A DNA stretch of 64,000 nt, taken from the NCBI RefSeq assembly GCF_002277815.1, contig NZ_NKJI01000009.1, positions 124,001 through 188,000 on the forward strand, written 5' to 3'. The notes beneath the pieces were generated by a model. The model was not told the origin of the DNA, did not search any database, and saw only the letters and a program-made list of their open reading frames with translations. The stretch is from Pseudomonas sp. ERMR1:02 (lineage in GTDB: Bacteria; Pseudomonadota; Gammaproteobacteria; Pseudomonadales; Pseudomonadaceae). Shown piece by piece: positions 45,440 to 53,800 of this stretch (the first letter of the stretch is position 1; each line of letters starts with the position of its first letter). The position numbers and the translations under genes are program-made.

Positions 45440-47776
45440 TTACGGCGGCGTAACCTTCACGAAACCGCTAGCGTCTTTATATACGGCCTCGGTTGCGGCA
45501 GGGACTGCGGTGGTCAGCCCGAAAAAACGTATCAACCCTGCCGCATCGATAACGATCTTGCTCGCACCGTTTTGTTGTATTGCGACAGTCTTGCCAGAAG
45601 CGCTGTTAACCGTAATCGAGCCGTCATAGGCAACGATAACCCGTGCGGCTCCAGTGCCATCATGCAAGGTGAGCTTGCCGTTGTCCCCGTTCTCGGTCGA
45701 AACACGAACGTTACCTTCACGATCAAGAAGACGGACTTGGTTAGCGTCGAAAAGATCGGTTCTGAAGTTATCGACGCGAACACCCCCCGTAGCATTCTTT
45801 CCTGCAAATATGGCTGTGTTGGCAGAGTTTCGGACGTTTAATCCGCCAATGGACAGGTACTCGATGGCTGAGTTGCTCGGTTCAGTTGAGACGAACTTTA
45901 CTAAGCTGGCATTAGCAGAACCAACCGTATAAAACTGCGCTGTAGCAAATTTCGCTCCCGACAATACCGACACCGAAGACGAATATACATCCGCTTCGCA
46001 ACGGTTGAATTGACTGCGACCGAAGGCTACAAAACAAGATGCGGTAAAACCAAAGAAGCGGCCCCCGCGCACAACGTTCTGAGTGCATTTCGACGCGTCG
46101 CTGTTGTCCATGAAAACCCCACAAGCCGTGCTTTCAATGGCCTTGACGCTCTCAATGACAGTACCCCAAGAGTTGGAAAGATGCCAAGCCTTCCCGAATA
46201 CCGCTGAAGTAATAGTAGCGGTTGCGCCGCTAGTTCCGCCGACGATAGAGTCAGCAGTTCGCGGGACATACGCCGATCCGCCCCCTACAGGAACGGTCAT
46301 TTTAAGGGTTAAGCCGGCAATGGACGTGATAACGCCTTTGAAGCCGTCGCCTGTGGTGACAGTTTCCCCCACCACAAACCCGCTAACGGTACTTGCAATG
46401 ACATGAGCGGCCTTTAGGTTAGCAACCCCGCAAGCGATGAACTTGTTTCCGCCGCATTGATAACTCCCATTACCAACAATAAACGCGGTGCCGATAGAGG
46501 TTTCGCCTGAGCCGGATGCAGCGTCTACATTAAAAAACGTATTTTCATTACCTGCGGATATAACGAACAACAGCCCATCTCGATCCGCCGTGTGTTGTCC
46601 AACGTTACCATCCCAAATAGCAAGGCAGTTGCTTACAAGAAAACCTTGGGTTATCGAATGAAAGTCCCTTGCGGACTTACCCAGCTCGATAAGGTGCGTG
46701 TAATATCGAATGAATTGGACTCGTTCAATAGACGATGAGTTTCGACCACCGCCAATCCAAATTCCCTTCACGTCGTTTCTGTTGTTGAAATCAAGCGACA
46801 TGTCAAAGACATGGCAATTATATAAGTCGTCACCGCTTAATACGTACGCCGCTTCCCATATGATCATCCACTTGCCCATGAGGGCTGATCCCGTATCAGC
46901 GGAGAAGGTGCCGGAGGTTGCTTGGATTATCGTGGCGCCTGCGCCCGCCCCAGTAAGAGTCGTATTTACTGACTTAATAACCAATGGCTTAGAGATCAGG
47001 TAAATGCCTTCCGAGAAGAATAGCGATATGCCGCCATATCTCTGTTGCGTGGTCAAAAAACCATTGGTAATGGAGTCCAATGCCGCCTGAATAGCCGCTG
47101 TATCGTCTGTGATCCCATCACCTTTAACGCCAAAATCCTTCACGCTAACAGTTTCACGCAATCTATCAGCGACTGTACGGCTTGACGCGTTGGTTGAAAG
47201 TTGGCGAAACCCAAGCATTTCAGGCCCAGTTAGTGGGTCTGCCAAGTCCTGTCGTACAGTTTGATCGCTACGCAAAACTAAGTGGGTTTGGTCAGCACCC
47301 CATGTCCCGGTCAGAGTGTGCGGGAATGATGCGGGACGCTTTACTGTGTAAAGGTTGCCGTCGCGCACTACCAGCTGCGTAGCTCTGTCGACTTGAAGCG
47401 GCGTACCGTCCACATAATTCAGTGGAGGGTTTTCAAACCCGGTCGAGTCCAAATAGGTATTGAACTGCACTTCACGAAGGTCCTGCGAGTCGTCAAATTC
47501 GGCAACGCGCTCGGCCTGATCGGCATCAAACTCAGCCTCCATCCCCTTCCATGACTTGAGTGGAACACCTAGGCGGTTTGGATGAGACACGCCAGCTCCG
47601 GTCAATAGAAAATCGAAGTCTTCTGCGTTATCAATTAAATCTTTCGGAGAGGATGAGCCTGGCGGGTTGCCGGTGTTATAGGCCATGGTTATCTTGCTCG
47701 CAGAGTACGCCAGCGGCGCCGCGAAAGAGGCGGTACCGAGTGCGCTGAGTTTTAATAAATTCCGGCGATTAACCAT
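45440..47776 (-). CDS. Tat-signalled tailspike-like protein with pectate-lyase-type beta-helix
   Basis: A 778-residue protein. Residues 1-28 are a twin-arginine signal: MVNRRNLLKLSALGTASFAA with RRNLLK and an AYSA cleavage region. Residues ~30-95 look like the particle-attachment start of podovirus/prophage tail fibres (NTGNPPGSSSPKDLIDNAED, GVSHPNRLGVPLKSWKGME). From ~210, VSVKDFGVKGDGITDDTAAI is the Pectate_lyase_3 opening, followed by a long right-handed beta-helix and a C-terminal region ending FFGLTTAVPAATEAVYKDAS. A phage head-tail protein should not need a Tat signal, so a secreted polysaccharide depolymerase is a reasonable guess. ATG 47776 is chosen over the upstream TTG. Confidence 0.8.
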   Translation of the reverse strand: MVNRRNLLKLSALGTASFAAPLAYSASKITMAYNTGNPPGSSSPKDLIDNAEDFDFLLTGAGVSHPNRLGVPLKSWKGMEAEFDADQAERVAEFDDSQDLREVQFNTYLDSTGFENPPLNYVDGTPLQVDRATQLVVRDGNLYTVKRPASFPHTLTGTWGADQTHLVLRSDQTVRQDLADPLTGPEMLGFRQLSTNASSRTVADRLRETVSVKDFGVKGDGITDDTAAIQAALDSITNGFLTTQQRYGGISLFFSEGIYLISKPLVIKSVNTTLTGAGAGATIIQATSGTFSADTGSALMGKWMIIWEAAYVLSGDDLYNCHVFDMSLDFNNRNDVKGIWIGGGRNSSSIERVQFIRYYTHLIELGKSARDFHSITQGFLVSNCLAIWDGNVGQHTADRDGLLFVISAGNENTFFNVDAASGSGETSIGTAFIVGNGSYQCGGNKFIACGVANLKAAHVIASTVSGFVVGETVTTGDGFKGVITSIAGLTLKMTVPVGGGSAYVPRTADSIVGGTSGATATITSAVFGKAWHLSNSWGTVIESVKAIESTACGVFMDNSDASKCTQNVVRGGRFFGFTASCFVAFGRSQFNRCEADVYSSSVSVLSGAKFATAQFYTVGSANASLVKFVSTEPSNSAIEYLSIGGLNVRNSANTAIFAGKNATGGVRVDNFRTDLFDANQVRLLDREGNVRVSTENGDNGKLTLHDGTGAARVIVAYDGSITVNSASGKTVAIQQNGASKIVIDAAGLIRFFGLTTAVPAATEAVYKDASGFVKVTPP

Positions 47777-47969
47777 GACGACCAAACCTAAAAAACGGGA
47801 ACGGTCGGCATTATACCGGTGGGGATGTAATGTGTTCGTGAAGTCCAGGGATGGAATTGACTGGGTCGTGATCAGCCGGTGTAGCGTAACTGCTCCACGA
47901 ACCCCACATTCAAAGCCGCGATTTGATGCCTGACGCTGTGCTCCCTATCTCTTTCAGAAGCCAGCGGCC

Positions 47970-48198
47970 ATGATGCGTCCCGATGCCAAAATTGAAAAAG
48001 TGTACCTTTACCCTAGACACGCAGACTTTCGAAAATCCATCGACGGCCTAGCCGCACTGGTGGAGCTGGATATCAAAGTGGCGGTGTTCGATCCGGTGCT
48101 TTTCGTCTTTCTCAACAAACCCCGCAATCGGGTGAAGATTTTGTATTGGGAACGCAACGGCTTTTGCCTTTGGCTCAAACGCCTTGAATCCGAACGCA
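47970..48198 (+). pseudogene. IS66 TnpB (second ORF) fragment
   Basis: MMRPDAKIEKVYLYPRHADF through KILYWERNGFCLWLKRLESE is the first ~76 residues of the IS66 accessory ORF. The reading then leaves the family at the right copy of the duplication (IGKRGLGKRDG). No tnpA or tnpC is nearby. Confidence 0.85.
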
Positions 48199-48199
48199 T

Positions 48200-48725
48200 A
48201 GGGAAAAGGGGACTAGGGAAGAGGGACGGATTTATTTTTCAGTCCAAGGCAAGGTGAGGACCCGGCTGGTTTACTGCGAATAAATACATCCCCATTTTTG
48301 CAAGTCACCATCCATCTATTCAGCGCAGACTCCAAACGTTACCGGCAAGCTATCGACAAAGCAGCAATCTGCCTGCTACCGCGCAAGTGCACCGTAGGAA
48401 CTTGCGGGTTTATTGCCAGGCGCACCGCCTCGATACCTGGGCGGTAGCCACGATCGAAATTCCACACGAAGTTGAGAAAGGTCAGAAACGCCCGGTCAAG
48501 CTTCTCTGCACAACCTGCTGCAAGGTCAGGGCGAGGGCGTTTCCTTACGCTGCGCATGATCACCCGGGTAAAACAGGTGAGCCGCGACGTGTCGAGCCAG
48601 ATGATCAGGTCGGTTCGGGGCAGGCGAAGGTCGAAGGTACGCCGCGCATAGTTGCCTTCACAAATCCAGGTATCCGGTGCGAGCGCTTCGCGGACACGTG
48701 CGCGGAACTGCTCTGCGTCAGGTTC
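48200..48725. repeat. Right copy of the ~0.5-kb duplication
   Basis: Partner of 44405-44927. Here the duplicated part belongs to a complete kinase gene, so this is likely the original and the left one the derived copy. Confidence 0.88.
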
Positions 48726-48851
48726 GACCCAGCCGGGTTCCCAAAACAGCGTATCCAGGTGTATCACGGGTAGGCTCAAGCGCTTGCCGAGGGCGCGGGC
48801 CAGGGTAGATTTGCCGCTACCGGCATTGCCCAGAATTACAATCCGTTGCAT
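48316..48851 (-). CDS. P-loop nucleoside/nucleotide kinase-like protein (topology-modulation/FlaR type; one apparent frameshift)
   Basis: MQRIVILGNAGSGKSTLARA carries the Walker A motif at residues 8-15. HLDTLFWEPGWVEPD, WICEGNYARRTFDLRLPRTD and IIWLDTSRLTCFTRVIMRS are typical of the small adenylate-kinase-like FlaR/topology modulation family. As written it stops at 48339 (SIACR). The duplicate at 44510 keeps TTTT where this copy has TTT (48355-48357 as AAA on the plus strand). With that base restored the end becomes FVDSLPVTFGVCAE at 48316. ATG 48851 is preceded by AGGA-like sequence. Substrate unknown. Confidence 0.8.
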
Positions 48852-49020
48852 GAGGACTTCCTGCCGTGAAAAAGCCGGCAATTGTGTAGGTTTTGGATGG
48901 CCAGTGAAAGGCTGCCAGGTGGGGCGACCATCGGGACATACGGTTGGCGACAGGCGTCATCCCGGGTTACCTGCTATTAATCTATGAGTGTTCGAGTGCT
49001 GATCCTTTCGGGAGCGCGTC

Positions 49021-49707
49021 ATGAGTCCATTTATTCGCATCGGCATTGTCGACGATCATCCAATGTTGCGTGAGGGCGTTGCCAATACATTGAGAAGACG
49101 GGCGGATCTTCAGGTCGTCGAGCAGGGCGCCAATGCGGAAGATGCCAGGGATATTGCCCAGAGGATGTGTCCGGACGTGATGTTGATGGACGTCAATATG
49201 CCGGGCGATGTTTTCGCCGCGGTGCGGTTCATTTCCACTCAGCTGTCGGATGTGAAGGTGCTGATGCTGACGGTTTCAGAATCCGAAGATGACGCCTTTT
49301 CGGCACTGGAGGCCGGCGCGCGCGGGTATGTGTTGAAAGGTGTCAGCGGACCGGAGCTCGTCCAGGCGATCAGGTCGGTTTCCAAGGGTGAGACCTATAT
49401 CACCCCCGAGGTTGCCAACAAACTGCAGGGCAACATCAAGGAGCACGAAACAGAATTTCACCAGTTGGATTTGAGCCCTCGCGAGGAGCAGGTCATTCGT
49501 GAAGTTTCAAAGGGGCTGACCAATAGGGAAGTTGCGTCAAAACTGTTGATTACCGAACAAACCGTAAAGCACCACATGAGCGGCGTGATGCAGAAACTGC
49601 ACGCCCGAAATCGCGTCGAGGCGGTCACAACTCTACGGCTTTATTGGGAGCGCGAAGCTGTCGGGGCACTTCACACTGGCGCAGAAAAAACACAAATTGA
49701 TCCGTGA
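49021..49707 (+). CDS. NarL/FixJ-family response regulator
   Basis: 228 residues. Receiver: RIGIVDDHPMLREGV, phosphoacceptor Asp57 in VMLMDVNMPGD, Lys in GYVLKGVSGPEL. LuxR-type HTH: LSPREEQVIREVSKGLTNRE and LLITEQTVKHHMSGVMQKLH. Its partner is almost certainly the convergent HisKA_3 kinase ending 12 bp away. Target genes cannot be read from the sequence. The start ATG follows TTTCGGGAGCG. Confidence 0.93.
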   Translation: MSPFIRIGIVDDHPMLREGVANTLRRRADLQVVEQGANAEDARDIAQRMCPDVMLMDVNMPGDVFAAVRFISTQLSDVKVLMLTVSESEDDAFSALEAGARGYVLKGVSGPELVQAIRSVSKGETYITPEVANKLQGNIKEHETEFHQLDLSPREEQVIREVSKGLTNREVASKLLITEQTVKHHMSGVMQKLHARNRVEAVTTLRLYWEREAVGALHTGAEKTQIDP

Positions 49708-49719
49708 GCGGCTCCTGAT

Positions 49720-51206
49720 CTAGAGTTTGAATTGTGCATTTACCGACGTACCAGAGGCGCAGGAGTCGATGCTGAATAACCCGCCCAGAGATTCAACGCG
49801 ATAACGCAAACCGGCGAGCCCCAATCGGGTTCTGCCGGATTTCTCGAGCAGCATGGCGTCCGCCGCCATGCCTGGACCACCGTCCCTGACGCTGATGTTC
49901 AATACTTCATCAATGTATCGCGCCTGGATGACCTGACGCTCGCCGTCGGCATGACGGAAAGCGTTGTTGAGGGCTTCTTGCACAAAACGATACAAGCAGA
50001 GTTTGAGCGGCAGTGACGCGCTCTCCGGTAGTTGCCCCAGGGTTAATGTGACCTTGGTGCCAGTGCGTTGCTCGTGCCGTTGCGCCACCAGTTGCAACTC
50101 TTCCACCAGGCTCAAGTCGTTAATTTCCGGAAGTGCCAGACCTCGTGATAAATCGCGGACCTCACGCAATGCGTCGGTGGCGGCGCCACGAATGGTTTCC
50201 AGCGACTCCTGATCGATAACGGAGCAGTTTTCGGCCAAGTCGTCGAGCCGTATCAGAATCAAGGTCAATAACTGCGCCGGCCCATCGTGCAGGTCTGCAC
50301 CAATGCGCCTCAAGGTGAGTTCGTTGACACGGGAAAACTCTTGGGTAGCCGTCGACATCTTGCGCTGCAGTTCGGCATTGCTGATGTGCAAACGGGTTTG
50401 CTCCAGCAGCCGTAAGCGCAATGCCACTTGTTGTCGCTGGATAATCTTGTCACCGCGTCGCACGATGAAGAAAAGCAGCATCAGCATCGACAACGTCGCG
50501 GCGCCAACGACCACCCATACCTCTTGTCGTACACGATTGATCTCGCGTTTCAGACTATCGGCCTTTTCATAAAATTCGCCACCGCGATGACTTTCCCGGA
50601 GGTTGAATCCCGCAGGGGCGCGTAGATCTCATAGAGCGGCAGGTTGAGCTTGCGCTCAAACGCGTTCTCATCCTGGTTCGGGTCTTCAAGGTCGGTGACC
50701 ACATTGCCCTCGAGTGCCTCGGCGATCTCATCCATTGGGAATTTAACGTTGGTGACGGCTTTATTCGTGCTGAAGACCACCGTGCCATCCGGCCGCCAGA
50801 TCTTGATCGAGACAATGTGCTGTTTTAGCGAACGACTTTGCGTGAGGCGGTCCAGGGACTGGACACTTTCAGCCGAGAGGTTGTTGTCCCGGCTCATCTC
50901 CTGCACGAAGGGCTCCAGAAACGTATCCATGTACTGAGCGCCTGCTTCTGCTGCGCTCTGCACCGCGGCATTTTCGATTCGTTCGCTCACCAGATTGCCG
51001 ACGAAGAACATGGTAAGTCCCAGGATCAGCGCGGCGGCAATGACAAACTGGGTCGAGCGACTCAGATTGCGCGCCTGCGTCGTGATCCGGGCGCGCCAGA
51101 TTGCGTTGCGAGCCATATCGGAAACCGGGGCAGGTCCGAGCAGAGCCTCAGTCTCCTGCGCGATAAAAGTCCCGTTGTTTGATTCGATGTTTGCATCTTT
51201 TGCCAT
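49720..51206 (-). CDS. HisKA_3-type sensor histidine kinase (one apparent frameshift)
   Basis: Membrane sensor with TM helix 1 (STQFVIAAALILGLTMFFVG), an extracytoplasmic domain (VSIKIWRPDGTVVFSTNKAV), TM helix 2 (VWVVVGAATLSMLMLLFFIV), a coiled coil and the NarX/DesK-type transmitter: RIGADLHDGPAQLLTLILI with the phospho-His, then RFVQEALNNAFRHA and GLAGLRYRVESLGG. The frame slips near 50573-50581 (AATTCGCCACC); one more base gives VAEFYEKADSLKREINRV and ~495 residues. ATG 51206 is the first plausible start. Convergent with its presumed NarL-type partner. Confidence 0.85.
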
Positions 51207-51495
51207 CGGCCTGGTTCCCTGAACATCTTGACAAGTCGGTTGGAAACCTTGCAACTCAACGGGCATCTGGAGATTGCCGGGGCGGCGTCCCTGTGGGCGC
51301 CACGTCTATGACTGACAGTAGTTCACTGTGTAGCGATCCGATAGCTTCAATGGTGGACTAAGAATCTGTGGGCATTGGGAGGGAGGCGGTCAGTATGACA
51401 AGGTGGCCATGGCGACGCGGGTCTTGCGCCACATCTCACTGCGCCTCGTGATATTTTCTGCCTAAATTTAGTGAGTGGCCTCCGTGAAGCCAAGT

Positions 51496-51523
51496 GGGCG
51501 CCCAAGCTGGACGCCCCTTTTTT
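51496..51523 (+). terminator. Plus-strand intrinsic terminator without an assigned gene
   Basis: GGGCG-C-CCA / TGG-A-CGCCC stem with AGC loop followed by CTTTTTT. No plus-strand protein gene precedes it; the 320 bp before it (51207-51495) hold no recognised gene. It may end a small RNA. Confidence 0.6.
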
Positions 51524-51526
51524 ACA

Positions 51527-51795
51527 TCAGGAAGGCTCAGCATCCATACGTCGCGCAATCACATCCAACACATCGCACCCGTCACGCAAAGGCACGCAAC
51601 ACAGCAACGCAAAGTCGCTGAGAATTACTGAGTCGGTTGTGATGTCACCGCGCATCGCGAGGTTTTCAAGAATCTGCGTCACGGCTCGGATTCTGTAAGT
51701 GGCCGTGCTGAGCAGGGAGTGCAGGGTTGTGTGGTGTTGACGTATAGCGAGGGTAGATCGTCAGCGTTGCTGGTTAAAGCCATATATTCGTTCAT
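51527..51795 (-). CDS. Small Pseudomonas-type hypothetical protein, DUF3077-like (one apparent frameshift)
   Basis: MNEYMALTSNADDLPSLYVN at the start and, after a -1 slip near 51724-51732 (GCAGGGTTG), LHSLLSTATYRIRAVTQILE, TTDSVILSDFALLCC and DVLDVIARRMDAEPS. This ~89-residue layout (short N-terminus, two helices, GCDVLDVI ending) resembles small Pseudomonas-only proteins that often follow structured leaders; DUF3077 is the nearest family I can name. AAGGA precedes the ATG. Function unknown. Confidence 0.6.
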
Positions 51796-52010
51796 GAGTG
51801 ATTCCTTGAATTGAGGAGATCTACCACTCATCGTCGCCAAACAAAGGGTGGTAGCTGTACGCGGGTTGGCGAACCGGGACAAGGCAAACCGGCAGACCCT
51901 AAGGTCTCCCACGCACAGCCACCAAAAAAGCAGCCAAGTGCGTTCAGAAACGCTCCGAGATAACTCGGAGGTTTCTGTGCTTTGTCATCGAGTCGCCAAA
52001 CCCGATACGC
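51796..52010 (-). ncRNA. Structured leader RNA, possibly C4-like
   Basis: Upstream of the small gene the minus strand can fold into several hairpins: CTCCGAG-TTAT-CTCGGAG (around 51951-51969), a stem in GGGAGACC...GGTCTGCC (around 51890-51912), CCGGTT/CGCC-rich pairing near 51865-51890, and CTACCAC...GTGGTAG (51823-51855) just before the gene. The pattern resembles leaders that I recall being annotated as C4 antisense RNA in Pseudomonas. The rest of 52011-52252 shows nothing definite. Confidence 0.45.
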
Positions 52011-52252
52011 CATTTGGGCGCGTTCGGACTATAGGGCTCATGACAAAGGCACAGCAATGCGCAAGTCTACGGACATTTCCTATCGTGGTGTAGGACGTTG
52101 CTCTTTTTGAAAGTTTGCGTCATTCGTCAGCAGCAGGCCGTACCTGAACCAACGCTGTCACCCCGCAAAGTTTCATAATCCCGCCCTTCGGGAGCCTAGG
52201 ATGAACGCATAAGATCAATCCGCCGCGCACCCAACCCACAGGAATCACAACA

Positions 52253-52470
52253 ATGATCTCGAACCTCGCCAAAGTCGCGCTAATCGCCGGTGCTGTGCTG
52301 TTGAGCGCCTGTTCGGGGTGAGCACCACAAGCCGCTATTCTGAAGAAAGCCTGCCGTCAGCCGGCTTCGGCCCGGGGCCTACCAACAACCCCAACAAGAT
52401 GAATTTCCATGGCAGTGCGCTCGGCAACAGCTTCGGTGAATACAGCTCGGGTCTGCTGCACGATGATTAA
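52253..52470 (+). CDS. Small secreted lipoprotein (one apparent frameshift)
   Basis: MISNLAKVALIAGAVLLSAC is a lipoprotein signal with lipobox LSAC. The frame meets TGA right after, at the GGGG run 52316-52319. One more G continues SGVSTTSRYSEESLPSAGFG and NKMNFHGSALGNSFGEYSSG to a stop at 52468-52470: a 72-residue Gly/Ser-rich lipoprotein. AGGAA precedes the ATG. I do not know its function; it is monocistronic in appearance. Confidence 0.7.
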
Positions 52471-52532
52471 CGAGCGCAACGGCGGATATAGTCCACCGTT
52501 GTGCAATCTGCCTGATGGATCGTGAACGCTGA

Positions 52533-52582
52533 TTTTGCGACTGCTGCGCAGTCGGACGCAGGCTTCGCCAGCTGCTACAGGG
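52533..52582. repeat. Single arm of the palindrome family seen at 16.5 kb
   Basis: GACTGCTGCGCAGTCGGACG followed by CAGGCTTCGCCAGCTGCTAC repeats the inner arm of the 16432-16629 palindrome. GCTGCGCAGC forms a small hairpin. It lies between the convergent lipoprotein and PheC-like genes. Confidence 0.75.
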
Positions 52583-52598
52583 GCTGTGGTTGTGAGTG

Positions 52599-53390
52599 CT
52601 ATTTGGGTACAGGCACTGCTATCCACTGCCCCAAAACCTTCTGGTAATTCCCCGTCACCTTCGCCAAATGCAGCCACTGATCCACATACAACTTCCAGGT
52701 CATGTCATCGCGAGGCAGCAGGTAGGCCTTCTCGCCGTATTGCATGTATTGCGTCGGATTCACCGCGCACAGTCCCGGTTTGAGTTTCTGCTGGTACAGC
52801 GCTTCCGAAGCGTCAGTGATCATCACGTCAGCCTTCTTGTCCAACAGCTCCTGAAAGATGGTGACGTTGTCGTGCAACTGCAATTGCGCCTTGGGCAGGA
52901 AGGCGTGAACGAAGGCTTCGTTGGTGCCGCCGGCCGGCTCGACCAGGCGAACCGTGGGTTGGTTGATCTGGTCGATGGTTTGGTACAGGGCCTGGTTTTC
53001 GCAACGAACCAACGGGATCTTGCCGTCGACGTCGAGGGTGGTGCTGAAGAAGGCTTTTTTCTGCCGTTCCAGGGTTACGGAGATGCCGCCCATGCCGATG
53101 TCGCATTTGCCGGCGAGCATATCGGGCATCAGGGTTTTCCAGGTGGTTTGCACCCATTCGACCTTGACGCCGAGGCTGTCGGCCAATGAGCGGGCCATGG
53201 CAATGTCGATGCCCGAGTATTCGCCGTCCTCGGCTTTGTAGGTGTAGGGTTTGTAGTCGCCCGTGGTACAGACGCGCAGTTGGCCTTGTTGCATGACGCT
53301 GTCCAGATGCGAAGGGCCTTCCTGTGCCTGAGCGCCAAACGATAGGGCGAGCAGGCCACCGAGCATCATTGTGCTTTTGAGGATTTTCAT
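52599..53390 (-). CDS. Periplasmic solute-binding-fold protein, cyclohexadienyl dehydratase (PheC)-like
   Basis: A 263-residue SBP_bac_3 protein with a signal peptide (MKILKSTMMLGGLLALSFGAQA). RVCTTGDYKPYTYKAEDGEY, GIDIAMARSLADSLGVKVEW, CDIGMGGISVTLERQKKAFF, VEPAGGTNEAF, VTIFQELLDKKADVMITDAS and EKAYLLPRDDMTWKLYVDQW follow Pseudomonas PheC closely, so it may form phenylpyruvate from prephenate (or deaminate-dehydrate arogenate) in the periplasm. An amino-acid-binding role is the alternative, but no ABC permease genes are near. Confidence 0.8.
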   Translation of the reverse strand: MKILKSTMMLGGLLALSFGAQAQEGPSHLDSVMQQGQLRVCTTGDYKPYTYKAEDGEYSGIDIAMARSLADSLGVKVEWVQTTWKTLMPDMLAGKCDIGMGGISVTLERQKKAFFSTTLDVDGKIPLVRCENQALYQTIDQINQPTVRLVEPAGGTNEAFVHAFLPKAQLQLHDNVTIFQELLDKKADVMITDASEALYQQKLKPGLCAVNPTQYMQYGEKAYLLPRDDMTWKLYVDQWLHLAKVTGNYQKVLGQWIAVPVPK

Positions 53391-53507
53391 TGTTATCGGG
53401 TTTTTGTGATGGGTGGGTTGGTGTACATATCCGTTGCTTGGGTGACGGCTACTTGGGTTTATGTTTGAACAACGCGATCCTCCAGACAGGGCGCGTTATC
53501 GTTGACG

Positions 53508-53536
53508 TCCATCGCGAGCAAGCATCGCTCCTACAG
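53508..53536. repeat. Single REP unit
   Basis: CATCGCGAGCAAGCATCGCTCCTACAGG-type unit between the PheC-like gene and a gene remnant; the remnant's stop codon lies inside it. Confidence 0.75.
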
Positions 53537-53745
53537 GGGATCACGGCATCTGCCAAAGTTCGAGTCCGGTGCCTGGCAGTTCATCAAGAAGGTGTACGTG
53601 GCGCCGCTGACGTCGGCCAGATCGGTGGGATTCATCTTCATTTCGGCCCACATCTTACGATCGGCGACCGTCGCGCCCCAGCCTTTGTCGCTGACGTCGT
53701 GGATGAAATCGCCCACGGTGCGCTTGTTGTAGTTGTAAACGGGCG
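53531..53745 (-). pseudogene. Fragment of an unrecognised gene
   Basis: Reads PPVYNYNKRTVGDFIHDVSD, KGWGATVADRKMWAEMKMNP, TDLADVSGATYTFLMNCQAP to a stop in the REP. Composition is protein-like and the phrase structure looks conserved, but there is no start codon and upstream frames (LLSLLKG) do not connect without a shift. I cannot name the family. Confidence 0.45.
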
Positions 53746-53800
53746 GTGCCTTTCAGCAGGCTGAGGAGGGGATTACAGTTTTGTCAGCTGGGGGCGCGGG

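Noticed and set aside
45440..47776. Prophage or tailocin locus
   Set aside because: Only a tailspike-like gene and one small neighbour are present, without capsid, tail tube, lysis, integrase or regulator genes.
51828..52013. 61-residue minus-strand ORF (MAYRVWRLDDKAQ...)
   Set aside because: It lies within the hairpin-rich leader; the codons follow the stem-loops, so it is better explained as structured RNA, though a leader peptide cannot be excluded.
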